From an uncultured Elusimicrobia bacterium (lineage in GTDB: Bacteria > Elusimicrobiota > Elusimicrobia > Elusimicrobiales > UBA9959): a DNA stretch of 34,978 nucleotides. Made by a program: the position numbers and the translations under genes. The number at the start of each line of letters is the position of its first letter. The first letter of the stretch is position 1. This document shows positions 7,548-15,276 of this stretch, one piece after another. The notes beneath the pieces are model-generated. The model saw only the letters and a list, made by a program, of their open reading frames with translations, searched no databases and was not told where the DNA came from. Location of the stretch: the NCBI GenBank assembly GCA_903867985.1, contig CAIPTO010000111.1, positions 1 through 34,978 on the forward strand. The letters run 5' to 3'.

Positions 7548-7724
7548 ATGCTTTTACGGGTATATTCAAAAATGGACGCGAAAAATAAAATCACGCTTCC
7601 CCGCGGTATTCGCAGGGAACTTGATATCCGGCCGGGAGAAACGCTGGAATTACAAATACGCGGAATAAGAAACGTAAAAAAACTGATCATCTCTAAACAA
7701 AACAGCCGGAGGCGCCTGCCATGA
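7548..7724 (+). CDS. Small AbrB/SpoVT-type DNA-binding protein
   Basis: A 58-residue frame beginning at the ATG at 7548 after a GGGGGCG ribosome site. The sequence YSKMDAKNKITLPRGIRREL, followed by DIRPGETLEL, is the swapped-hairpin AbrB/MazE fold signature (K-x-x-x-P-x-x-[LI]-R-x-x-L-x-[LIV]-x-x-G-D/E). Such proteins are dimeric DNA-binding regulators or antitoxins. Its stop overlaps the start of the next gene by ATGA. No toxin partner is obvious, so a regulator of the vesicle locus is the more likely role; this is inference. Confidence 0.75.
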   Translation: MLLRVYSKMDAKNKITLPRGIRRELDIRPGETLELQIRGIRNVKKLIISKQNSRRRLP

Positions 7725-8032
7725 ACTCAAAACGACCGACATCCAGTTTGCGGGGGATAAAGAGCATACAGACCGCGGGTATACGGGGCATTCCCAAAGT
7801 CCTGAGGTCCGGTTACCTGGACCTGTATACGCTGGGAAGGGAAAAAGACAGGTTGGAAAACGAAATATCCGCCCTGGATAAACGAAGAGGTGCTGCCGCC
7901 GCGCAATTGGATAATGTTGTTAAGCGCGTTGTACAGCTCCAAAAAGAAACGAGCGCGGAACCCGTAAAAAATAAAAAAAACGCGTACGGCGCGCACGCAA
8001 AATCCTTGAAAACAATGAGTATGAAATACTAA
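7721..8032 (+). CDS. Small coiled-coil protein of unknown function
   Basis: A 103-residue basic protein that I do not recognise. The N-terminal part has a repeated Gly-Ile pattern (SLRGIKSIQTAGIRGIPKV), and the middle (GREKDRLENEISALDKR to VVKRVVQLQKE) is a likely two-stranded coiled coil. It overlaps the AbrB-type gene by four bases, and the Hsp20-type gene follows 56 bp later, so it belongs to the vesicle operon. It may be a structural or adaptor protein of the assembly machinery. Confidence 0.7.
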   Translation: MNSKRPTSSLRGIKSIQTAGIRGIPKVLRSGYLDLYTLGREKDRLENEISALDKRRGAAAAQLDNVVKRVVQLQKETSAEPVKNKKNAYGAHAKSLKTMSMKY

Positions 8033-8088
8033 ACCCGGTTACCGGGATTTTTAAGGAAAGCATTCGGAATAAAAAGGAGAAATGCTGT

Positions 8089-8628
8089 ATGATCAGGAAA
8101 AAAGAAACCAAAAAAGACGAAAATCTGGACATTGATTTCGGAATGGGGAAAATAAGCCTGGGTGGCTTGTTCGCGGGCATCGGAAAATTGGCCGAGTTGG
8201 CCGAAAAGATGAATGAGGCCGGCGGCGAAATAAAAAAAGAAGGCGAAATTGACCTCAGCCATCTTAAGAAGGGGATGAAGGGGGTCTTCGGGTTTTCCGT
8301 AAAGAACATGGCAGGGGGGAAGCAGGTGGTGGAACCCTTCGGTAACATCAAAAAAACCCCGCAGGGTCCCAGGGTTGAGGAAGAGCGTGAACCTATCATT
8401 GATATCTTTGACGAGAAAGACGAGCTTAAGGTGTACGCTGAAATGCCCGGGGTGAACGAAGCCGACATAAAACTGGATTTAAAAGGCGACATACTGGACA
8501 TCCGGGCCGTGACCGGGGATAGGAAATACCATAAAGAAGTCCTGCTTCCCTCTAAAGTGACGGCGGAGGCCCCCGTCCCGTCCTATAAAAACGGCGTTCT
8601 GGAAGTGAAACTCAAAAAATGCCCCTGA
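8089..8628 (+). CDS. gvpH: Hsp20-type gas vesicle chaperone GvpH
   Basis: A 179-residue protein. The C-terminal 90 residues are an alpha-crystallin domain: EPIIDIFDEKDELKVYAEMPGV, the strand pair KLDLKGDILDIRA, and NGVLEVKLKK at the end. The N-terminal part (LGGLFAGIGKLAELAEKMNE, then GVFGFSVK and VEPFGNI) matches the layout I know for GvpH-type Hsp20 proteins of vesicle clusters. Hsp20 chaperones hold aggregation-prone proteins, here probably GvpA or its assembly factors. AAGGAG precedes the ATG. The last ten bases overlap the next gene. Confidence 0.85.
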   Translation: MIRKKETKKDENLDIDFGMGKISLGGLFAGIGKLAELAEKMNEAGGEIKKEGEIDLSHLKKGMKGVFGFSVKNMAGGKQVVEPFGNIKKTPQGPRVEEEREPIIDIFDEKDELKVYAEMPGVNEADIKLDLKGDILDIRAVTGDRKYHKEVLLPSKVTAEAPVPSYKNGVLEVKLKKCP

Positions 8629-9584
8629 TCGGACTTAAGGAAAGCGCGTTGAAGCTTATTTTGTTCGGCGGAAAGGGTGGCGTGGGCAAAACGACCTGCG
8701 CCGCCAGCACCGGCGTTTTTCTAGCCAGGGATTTTAAGACGCTGCTTGTGTCAACGGATCCGGCGCATTCCGTTTCGGACAGTCTGGGGCAACAGATCGG
8801 GGACGTGGTAACGGGTGTGAAAAACGTAAAAAATTTGAGCGCGCTTGAAATAAACGCTGAAAAAGCCCTTCGGGAATTCAAGATGGAGTACGAGAAGGAA
8901 ATAAAAAAAATACTGGATACTTCCACCAATTTAGACCAGGAAGATATTGAATCCGTGTTTTCCATGTCCATCCCCGGCCTGGATGAGGTCATGGGCTTTA
9001 AAACCATAATGAATCTCATGGATAAAGGGGAATACGATAAGTATATAATTGATACCGCGCCGACCGGCCACGCCCTGCGGCTTTTGACCATGCCCAAACT
9101 TCTGGATGATTGGGTTAAAATGCTGGCCAAGCTCAGGTGGAAATACCGCTACATGGTTAAGACCTTCAGTGGTAAAATCCAAGCCGATGAAGCTGATGAT
9201 TTTTTGCTGAACATGAAAAAGACCGTTAAAAAAATAGAAGAACTCCTTAGAGATCCTGACCGTTGCGAGTTTATAGCCGTGACTATCCCTGAAGAGATGG
9301 CCATCCTGGAAACCTCGAGATTAATCGGCAGCTTGGGCGAATATGGCGTGAAAGTGAAGCAACTGGTCGTCAATAATGTGGCCATGGTGAGCGATTGCGA
9401 GTTTTGCCGGGAGCGGAGAAAAGAGCAGGAAAAATACATAAACCAGATAAAGAAAAAATTTGCGAATCTCCATACGACCATCATGTATCAGCAGCCCCGG
9501 GAAGTCAAAGGCGCGGACGCTTTAAGCGTCTTCACCCGGCAGCTGGCGCAGGGTGACCGGGTAGAGGTGGCGGACAGGCTGTAG
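8619..9584 (+). CDS. Get3/ArsA-type ATPase
   Basis: A 321-residue deviant-Walker ATPase. The P-loop GGKGGVGKTT (residues 17-26) has the signature lysine of the SIMIBI class. STDPAHSVSDSLGQ is switch I. DTAPTGHALRLL is the A-loop region typical of ArsA and Get3. A C260-x-x-C263 pair matches the zinc site that bridges Get3 dimers. Get3 delivers hydrophobic helices to membranes; ArsA powers arsenite export. No ArsB or other arsenic gene is nearby, and the gene overlaps gvpH by ten bases. A Get3-like role in handling hydrophobic vesicle proteins is therefore the better guess, but it is inference. Confidence 0.85.
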   Translation: MPLIGLKESALKLILFGGKGGVGKTTCAASTGVFLARDFKTLLVSTDPAHSVSDSLGQQIGDVVTGVKNVKNLSALEINAEKALREFKMEYEKEIKKILDTSTNLDQEDIESVFSMSIPGLDEVMGFKTIMNLMDKGEYDKYIIDTAPTGHALRLLTMPKLLDDWVKMLAKLRWKYRYMVKTFSGKIQADEADDFLLNMKKTVKKIEELLRDPDRCEFIAVTIPEEMAILETSRLIGSLGEYGVKVKQLVVNNVAMVSDCEFCRERRKEQEKYINQIKKKFANLHTTIMYQQPREVKGADALSVFTRQLAQGDRVEVADRL

Positions 9585-9590
9585 GCGTGT

Positions 9591-9670
9591 GTCATCCCGG
9601 CAGGCAGTAAGCCGGGATCCATTAAGAGATAGAGATTTATGGATTCCGGCTAATAGATCGCCGGAATGAC
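9591..9670. repeat. GTCATCCCGG palindromic repeat, copy 1
   Basis: An 80-bp imperfect palindrome ending in GTCATCCCGG and CCGGAATGAC, with an inner hairpin (CCCGGCAGGCAGTAAGCCGGG). Complete copies are here and at 11894; partial ones are at 14713 and 17527. It resembles widespread REP or MITE-like repeats. It contains an ATG (9666) in frame with the Cdc48 gene that I reject as the start. Confidence 0.8.
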
Positions 9671-9725
9671 AGAAGAAAAAGAGGCTGTCACATTTAACAA
9701 ATACGAGCATTCAGGATTAAAATTT

Positions 9726-11888
9726 ATGACTAAAAATACCGAACAACTGACCTTGAAAGTAAAAGAGGCCCAGCCGAAAGACGTGGGCAGGGCTATCGTG
9801 CGCATCGACCCGGAAGATATGAAGAAGCTCGGCGCGGACGTGGGCGACATCCTTGAGGTTGAAGGCAAAAGGAAAACTCCGGCCAAGGTGATGCCCTGTT
9901 ACGCCGAAGAGCGCGGCAAGGGAATAATCCAGATGGACGGGATAGGCCGCGAAAACGCGCAGATCGGGCTGGGTGAAAAAGTGAAGATCCGCAAAATTGT
10001 TCCCAAGCCCGCCGGCAGAATTTCCCTCACGCCTTTATCGCTTTCAAGCCTTCCGCAAAGTTCCGACACCAAATATCTGGGTTCTCTTATAGAGGGGCTC
10101 CCGGTCACCAGCGGCGACAGGGTCAGGGCCACGTTGTTCGGTTCGCGGTCCTGCGATTTTAAGGTGTCCGCCACCGTTCCCGACGGTACGGTGGTTATCA
10201 ATCCGGAAACTTCAATAAGAGTGGAAACGACAAAAAAACCGGAGGAGGGCGGCTCAACCAAGATATCCTACGAGGACATCGGCGGGCTCGGCTCGCAGAT
10301 ACGAAGGATCCGGGAGATGATAGAACTGCCTTTGCGCTACCCGCAAATATTTGAAAGACTGGGCATAGACGCACCCAAAGGCGTTCTTCTCTACGGTCCT
10401 CCCGGAACCGGAAAAACCCTGATCGCGCGCGCCGTGGCCAATGAAACCGACGCTTATTTCAACCATATCTCCGGGCCCGAGATCATGGGCAAATTCTACG
10501 GCGAGAGCGAAGGACGCTTGAGAAGCGTGTTCGAGGAGGCGAAGGCTCACGCCCCGGCAATTATTTTTATTGACGAGATAGACGCCATCGCGCCCAAGCG
10601 CGAGGATATGGGCGGAGAAAAACAGGTGGAGCGGCGCGTGGTGGCTCAGCTTCTGGCGCTCCTGGACGGGTTGGAATCACGGGGACAGGTTATAGTGATA
10701 GGCGCCACCAATATTCCCAACACGCTGGACCCGGCGCTCAGACGGCCGGGGCGGTTCGACCGGGAGATCTCCGTGCCCATCCCAGACAAAAACGGAAGAT
10801 TACAGATATTGCAGATACATACCCGCGGTATGCCGTTGGCTAACGACGTGAGCATGGAAAAATTGGCGGAGATCACTCACGGCTTTGTGGGCGCGGATCT
10901 GGAAGCCCTGGGCCGGGAAGCCGCGATGTCGGCTTTAAGGCAGGTCCTGCCGGATCTCGATCTCGCGCTGGCTGACATCCCGCACGAAACCCTGATGAAG
11001 CTAGAAGTTACCATGGATAATTTCTGGGACGCCATGAAAGAGGTGGAACCTTCGGCCATAAGGGAATTCTTCGTTGAAGTCCCGGATGTCAAATGGGAGG
11101 ACGTGGGCGGACTGGAGAAAATAAAGGAAGAACTGAAAGAGGCGGTTGAATGGCCGCTCAAGTATTCGGCTGTGTTTAAAAAAGCGGGTGCCAAGCCGCC
11201 TAAAGGGATACTTCTTTACGGCGAGCCGGGTACGGGCAAGACCCTGCTGGCTAAAGCCGTGGCCAGTCAGACCGGCGTTAACTTTATCTCGGTTAAAGGG
11301 CCCAGCCTTATTTCAAAATTCGTAGGGGAAAGCGAGAAGGGTATCCGTGAGGTGTTTAAGACCGCAAAGCAAGCTTCGCCCACCATCCTGTTCTTTGACG
11401 AGATCGACGCTCTGGTCCCCAAGAGAGGGTCGGCCAGCACGGACGCGCATGTAACCGAACGCGTCATCAGCCAGTTCCTGGCCGAGATGGACGGGGTTGA
11501 AGAGCTTAAAGGCGTACTCGTTCTGGCGGCAACCAACAGGGTGGACCTGATCGAACCGGCCATCCTGCGCAGCGGCAGATTCGACCTACTGCTGCCTCTG
11601 CCGAAACCGGACCCCGCGACCCGGGAGGCGATATTCAAAATACATACCCGCAATAAGCCGCTCGCCCACGAGGTGGATCTGAAAGACCTGGCGAAAGTGA
11701 CCGAAGGCCGCACCGGCTCCGACATTGAATTGATCTGCCGCAAGGCCGTAATGCTGGCGATAAGGGAATACATCGAAAAGAATCCCGGCGCTGACATGAC
11801 GGGCGCTTCCGACCTGAAACCGGAGCTGAAAATCCTGAAGAGGCATTTCGAAGAAGCGATCAAGCCGTTCCTTGAAAAAAAGAGTTAA
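9726..11888 (+). CDS. Cdc48/VAT-type double AAA ATPase
   Basis: A 720-residue protein. I choose the ATG at 9726 because a Cdc48 N domain begins right after it (LTLKVKEAQPKDVGRAIVRI) and the earlier ATG at 9666 sits in a palindromic repeat. The N domain is a double-psi barrel plus a four-stranded part (about 1-170). D1 has Walker A GPPGTGKT (about 222), Walker B IIFIDEIDA and an arginine-finger region NTLDPALRRPGRFDRE. D2 has Walker A GEPGTGKT (about 497) and Walker B ILFFDEIDAL. Cdc48 hexamers unfold or pull apart protein complexes. Its place inside the vesicle locus suggests remodelling of GvpA or vesicle intermediates (inference). Confidence 0.93.
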   Translation: MTKNTEQLTLKVKEAQPKDVGRAIVRIDPEDMKKLGADVGDILEVEGKRKTPAKVMPCYAEERGKGIIQMDGIGRENAQIGLGEKVKIRKIVPKPAGRISLTPLSLSSLPQSSDTKYLGSLIEGLPVTSGDRVRATLFGSRSCDFKVSATVPDGTVVINPETSIRVETTKKPEEGGSTKISYEDIGGLGSQIRRIREMIELPLRYPQIFERLGIDAPKGVLLYGPPGTGKTLIARAVANETDAYFNHISGPEIMGKFYGESEGRLRSVFEEAKAHAPAIIFIDEIDAIAPKREDMGGEKQVERRVVAQLLALLDGLESRGQVIVIGATNIPNTLDPALRRPGRFDREISVPIPDKNGRLQILQIHTRGMPLANDVSMEKLAEITHGFVGADLEALGREAAMSALRQVLPDLDLALADIPHETLMKLEVTMDNFWDAMKEVEPSAIREFFVEVPDVKWEDVGGLEKIKEELKEAVEWPLKYSAVFKKAGAKPPKGILLYGEPGTGKTLLAKAVASQTGVNFISVKGPSLISKFVGESEKGIREVFKTAKQASPTILFFDEIDALVPKRGSASTDAHVTERVISQFLAEMDGVEELKGVLVLAATNRVDLIEPAILRSGRFDLLLPLPKPDPATREAIFKIHTRNKPLAHEVDLKDLAKVTEGRTGSDIELICRKAVMLAIREYIEKNPGADMTGASDLKPELKILKRHFEEAIKPFLEKKS

Positions 11889-11893
11889 AAGCC

Positions 11894-11974
11894 GTCATCC
11901 CGGCAGGTTGTAAGCCGGGATCCATCAGTGGAAAAAGGATTTATGGATTCCCGCTAAAGAATCGCGGGAATGAC
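11894..11974. repeat. GTCATCCCGG palindromic repeat, copy 2
   Basis: The second full copy (81 bp), with ends GTCATCCCGG and GCGGGAATGAC. It lies between the Cdc48 and GvpF/L-J genes. Like copy 1 it could fold in mRNA and limit readthrough. Confidence 0.8.
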
Positions 11975-12008
11975 AAACGCGGGATCTCAGGTTTAAAAGG
12001 AGAGGACT

Positions 12009-13073
12009 ATGGACGGTAAATATATTTACGGGATTGTCGCTTCCGGCTCGGTGGAATTGCCTGGGGCCGGCGCGGCGCCGGATCTGGCGGGTGTTTATAC
12101 CATCCAGTATCAGAACGCTTCGGCAGTGGTAAGCGATTGTGAAATGATAGATTACAGAAATATGCGTAAAGATGCCCTGGCCCTGCTGCTGGTCCGGCAT
12201 CAAAAGGTAATCGAGGGTATTATGGAACTTGGGAACGCCATTATCCCCGTTAAATTCGGGACGCTCGCCTGTTCGGACGCCGAGGCCCGGGATATTCTGG
12301 TCAAAGGGTCCCGTCTGATACAGGAGATCGCTCCGAAAGTCCGGGATAAAATCGAGATCGATGTCGCCGTCACCTGGAAGGATTTCGGCTCTACGCTTAA
12401 AGAGATAGGACAGGGCAAAGAGATAACCGAGTTGAAAAAAGAGGTTTTAAGCGCCAAAACAGTGACCGTGGAAGACCAGATGAAAGTCGGCCTCGCGGTC
12501 AAGAAAATACTGGACGATAAAAAGGATTATCATTCCGGCCTGATACAGGACGCCTTAAAAAGCCTGAGCCATGACTGCCGGGCGCATGAATTAATGGATG
12601 ATCAGATGGTTATGAATTCCGCTTTTTTGATAAACAAGGCCAGGCAGGAAGAGTTTTACGCGCGCATCGAAAGCCTCAACAGCGAATTCACCGGGAATCT
12701 TAATTTCCGGTGCATCGGTCCGCTGCCCCCGTACAGCTTTTACACCATTGATATAAAGAAACTGGATTTCAAGGACCTGGAATGGGCGCGCAATCAACTG
12801 GGAGTGGCCGAGGAAGTGACGACCAAAAGCGAGATCAAAAGACACTATCACCGCGCGGCGCACGCCTTACATCCCGACAAAAACCCGGATAAGCCCGGAA
12901 CGGAAAAAGAATTCGGCAACGCCGCCCTAGCGTACAAAATTCTGGCGGACTATTGCCGGGCCGGCGAGCAGACCCGCCAAACGGACGGCGGGCAGGCGGG
13001 CCGTGAGGTGAATATTTCCTTCAACGAGGAAAAATTCAAAGAAAGCTCCATACTGGTTAAAATGACGGACTAG
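12009..13073 (+). CDS. gvpF/L: GvpF/L protein fused to a C-terminal J-domain
   Basis: A 354-residue protein. Residues 1-250 are a GvpF/GvpL domain: KYIYGIVASG at the start, NASAVVSDCEM, VKFGTLACSD, and GPLPPYSFYTIDI near the end. After it comes a J-domain: helices around KSEIKRHYHRAAHALHPDK with H288-P289-D290, the loop that stimulates Hsp70, then EKEFGNAALAYKIL. GvpF and GvpL bind GvpA and help nucleate the shell; a J-domain would recruit DnaK to that step. No hsp70 gene is in the window. The ribosome site AGGAGAGG is good. The fusion is read directly; the role is inferred. Confidence 0.9.
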   Translation: MDGKYIYGIVASGSVELPGAGAAPDLAGVYTIQYQNASAVVSDCEMIDYRNMRKDALALLLVRHQKVIEGIMELGNAIIPVKFGTLACSDAEARDILVKGSRLIQEIAPKVRDKIEIDVAVTWKDFGSTLKEIGQGKEITELKKEVLSAKTVTVEDQMKVGLAVKKILDDKKDYHSGLIQDALKSLSHDCRAHELMDDQMVMNSAFLINKARQEEFYARIESLNSEFTGNLNFRCIGPLPPYSFYTIDIKKLDFKDLEWARNQLGVAEEVTTKSEIKRHYHRAAHALHPDKNPDKPGTEKEFGNAALAYKILADYCRAGEQTRQTDGGQAGREVNISFNEEKFKESSILVKMTD

Positions 13074-13088
13074 CCTAGGACGCGAACG

Positions 13089-13862
13089 ATGATAATGAAA
13101 AAAGAAGGCCAGTACGCCTATTGCATAATCGGTGCCAGGCAGGAGAGAAATTTCGGCCCCATAGGCATCAACGGCCGCGAGGTCCTGACCATCGGCTATG
13201 ACGACCTGACCATGGTGGTCAGCAGTCACCCTCTGACCAGGATCAAAGCGACTGGCGACAACATGCTGGCCCACACGCGGGTCATAGAGGAAGTGATGAA
13301 GGAATTTGATGGCGTGCTCCCGGTCAGATTCGGCACCATAGCCGCCAGCGCCGACGAGGTAAGGAATCTGCTGGACCGCAGGCGCGGGGAATTCAGGATC
13401 GCTCTGCGGGACCTGGACCATAAGGTGGAATTGGGCGTCAAAGGGGCCTGGACGGACATGGATGGCATTTTTAAGGAAATCGTGAAGGATAACGCGGGGA
13501 TCCGCAAGATGAAGGAAAAACTCCAAAACGACGCCGGCGCGAAAAACATCCAGAAAAAAAACGAAACTGGCAAACTGGTGGAAGCCGCCCTGCAGAAAAA
13601 GAAAACGGATGAAGCGGAAGAAATCGTGGAGCGCCTGCGAAGGACCTCCGTCAGTTATAAGCTCAATAAGACCAGCGGCGACAATATGTTCATAAACGCC
13701 GCTTTTCTGGTGGATAAAGGCAGGGAAAAAGAATTCGACAATATCATGTGCGATCTAAGCGAAGAGTTTAAGAAACGGGTGAAGTTCCTTTATGCCGGGC
13801 CGCTGCCGGTGTTCAATTTCGTCAATATCGTTATTTATCCGGAAGAGTGGGAGAAAAACTGA
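13089..13862 (+). CDS. gvpF/L: GvpF/L paralogue 2
   Basis: A 257-residue GvpF/L-family protein. Family marks are GQYAYCIIGA, LTMVVSSHPL, VLPVRFGTIAASADEV, VELGVKGAW, FINAAFLVDKGREKEFD and AGPLPVFNFVNI. It follows the J-domain fusion by 15 bp and precedes paralogue 3 by 4 bp. A second ATG six bases in would also work. GvpF/L proteins are soluble accessory proteins of vesicle assembly that can be incorporated at the surface. Confidence 0.93.
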   Translation: MIMKKEGQYAYCIIGARQERNFGPIGINGREVLTIGYDDLTMVVSSHPLTRIKATGDNMLAHTRVIEEVMKEFDGVLPVRFGTIAASADEVRNLLDRRRGEFRIALRDLDHKVELGVKGAWTDMDGIFKEIVKDNAGIRKMKEKLQNDAGAKNIQKKNETGKLVEAALQKKKTDEAEEIVERLRRTSVSYKLNKTSGDNMFINAAFLVDKGREKEFDNIMCDLSEEFKKRVKFLYAGPLPVFNFVNIVIYPEEWEKN

Positions 13863-13866
13863 AACC

Positions 13867-14643
13867 ATGACTACAGACGGCAGATATATATACTGCGTCA
13901 TCAAAGCAAATGGCGCTCAAACCTTCGGCCCGCTCGGGATCGGGGGGAGAGGCGACCAGCTTTATACCATCGTCCACAATAATATAGCCGCTGTGGTGAG
14001 CAATTCCCCCATAACAAGCTATCCCGTCTCAAGAGAAAACCTGATAGCCCATGAAAAGGCTATTGAAGAGGTTATGAAAGCTCACACCGTTCTGCCGGTC
14101 CGGTTCTGCACCATCGCCGGAAGCGATGAGAAAGTCAAGGGGATACTGGAGACCGCGCACGACAAATTTTATGATTTATTGGGCGTCATGGACGGCAAAA
14201 AAGAATTGGGGCTAAAAGCCGTATTTCCCGCTAAAGGCGCGCAAGCGGGCGGGAAAGGGGACATTTACGGGTATATTTTGGAGAAACACGCGGACATAAG
14301 GGCTTTGAAAGAAAAAATAGCCGCGCTGCCCGTTAACCAGACACATGCCCAGCGTATGGCAATAGGCGAGATGGTTGAAGCCGCTCTTGAACAGGAAAAA
14401 GAGCTCTGCAAAGAAGATATTTTGGCCGTTCTGTCGCCCCTGGCCGCGGAAGTGAAAGTCAACAGTAATTACGGAGAACTGATGATTCTGAGCGCCGCGT
14501 TCCTGGTTGAGCATGATAAAGAAGCCGGCTTTGATAAGCTGGTGGAACAACTGGACGCGAAATACGGCAACAGGATCAAATTTAAATATGTGGGGACCTT
14601 GCCGCCGTTCAATTTTGTGAATCTGGTGATAAATACCGACTAG
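13867..14643 (+). CDS. gvpF/L: GvpF/L paralogue 3
   Basis: A 258-residue GvpF/L protein. I start at the ATG at 13867, which restores the family N-terminus (DGRYIYCVIKANG); longer readings run into the previous gene. The core motifs are NIAAVVSNSPITSY, TVLPVRFCTIAGSDEKV, LGLKAVFP, ILSAAFLVEHDKE and VGTLPPFNFVNLVI. It is clearly closer to paralogue 2 than to the other two, suggesting a local duplication. It may pair with the others in a GvpF/L/G complex. Confidence 0.93.
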   Translation: MTTDGRYIYCVIKANGAQTFGPLGIGGRGDQLYTIVHNNIAAVVSNSPITSYPVSRENLIAHEKAIEEVMKAHTVLPVRFCTIAGSDEKVKGILETAHDKFYDLLGVMDGKKELGLKAVFPAKGAQAGGKGDIYGYILEKHADIRALKEKIAALPVNQTHAQRMAIGEMVEAALEQEKELCKEDILAVLSPLAAEVKVNSNYGELMILSAAFLVEHDKEAGFDKLVEQLDAKYGNRIKFKYVGTLPPFNFVNLVINTD

Positions 14644-14660
14644 GTAACCATTTTGGGTGT

Positions 14661-14745
14661 TTAGGCTGAAGGCTGTTAGGGTGTAGGATAAAGACGCCGA
14701 TTAAAAAAAGTTGTCATCCCGGCAGGCTGTAAGCCGGGATCCATA
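14661..14745. repeat. Two short repeats before gvpG
   Basis: 14661-14690 is a copy of the GGCTGTAGGC-type repeat (TTAGGCTGAAGGCTGTTAGG). 14713 to about 14745 is the left half of the GTCATCCCGG palindrome, which then breaks off, leaving GAATCCAAGGG as a possible decayed right arm. No gene lies in 14644-14768. Confidence 0.65.
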
Positions 14746-14768
14746 AAGCAGAATCCAAGGGAATAAAA

Positions 14769-15008
14769 ATGTTCTTGATAGACAATATCCTGCTTTCGCC
14801 GTTGAACGGCCTTATCTGGCTGGGCAATAAAATCGATGAGATGTATGTAAAAGAGATCTCCGATGAGGGGCGTGTGATGGAAAACCTTATGGCGCTACAA
14901 CTCCAGTTTGAACTGGACGAAATAACCGAGACGGAATACAGCGCGCGGGAAAAAGACATTTTAGCGCAACTGGAAGCTATCAGAAAAATGAAGGAAGAGG
15001 AGAGATAA
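14769..15008 (+). CDS. gvpG: Gas vesicle protein GvpG
   Basis: A 79-residue acidic protein with the GvpG pattern: hydrophobic start LLSPLNGLIWLGNKI, then EISDEGRVMENLMALQLQFELDEITETEYSARE and a helical Lys/Glu end. GvpG is a small accessory protein needed for vesicle formation that interacts with GvpF/L. The next gene begins two bases after its stop. Confidence 0.93.
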   Translation: MFLIDNILLSPLNGLIWLGNKIDEMYVKEISDEGRVMENLMALQLQFELDEITETEYSAREKDILAQLEAIRKMKEEER

Positions 15009-15009
15009 A

Positions 15010-15267
15010 ATGCCCAATATAGAAGAAGCCGGGAAAGCGGCCGGCGAATTCCTGAAGAAGACCCTTAAGGTAAAAGAAACAAAGGTTATCAAGGCGGTTA
15101 AAGCGGGGACCGGCTGGGAAGTGGAATCGGAGGTCTATGAGGAAAGCTCCCTTATGAAATCCCTCGGACTTCCTGTGAAAGTCCAGGACAGGAATATCTA
15201 CACCGTCAAGCTTAGCGACGGCCTGGAGATAGAATCTTATATGCGCGGACAGTCCTCCGCGGATTAG
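15010..15267 (+). CDS. Small GvpO-like protein
   Basis: An 85-residue protein. After a helical start comes GTGWEVESEVYEES and then RNIYTVKLSDGLEIESYMR. The order of a Gly-Trp strand with a Val-Glu pattern followed by a Tyr-Val strand and a closing Tyr-Arg resembles GvpO. It lacks GvpO's usual opening and is more diverged than the protein at 17259. It sits between gvpG and a gvpF/L gene, where GvpO-like proteins are plausible. The assignment is tentative. Confidence 0.55.
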   Translation: MPNIEEAGKAAGEFLKKTLKVKETKVIKAVKAGTGWEVESEVYEESSLMKSLGLPVKVQDRNIYTVKLSDGLEIESYMRGQSSAD

Positions 15268-15276
15268 GGATCCGTA

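Noticed and set aside
8619-9584. Arsenite-export ATPase ArsA
   Set aside because: No arsB, arsC, arsD or arsR is nearby; the C-x-x-C pair and overlap with gvpH fit a Get3-like role better.
9666-9725. Twenty-codon N-terminal extension of the Cdc48 gene
   Set aside because: The earlier ATG lies in the arm of a palindromic repeat, and the Cdc48 N domain starts naturally after the ATG at 9726.
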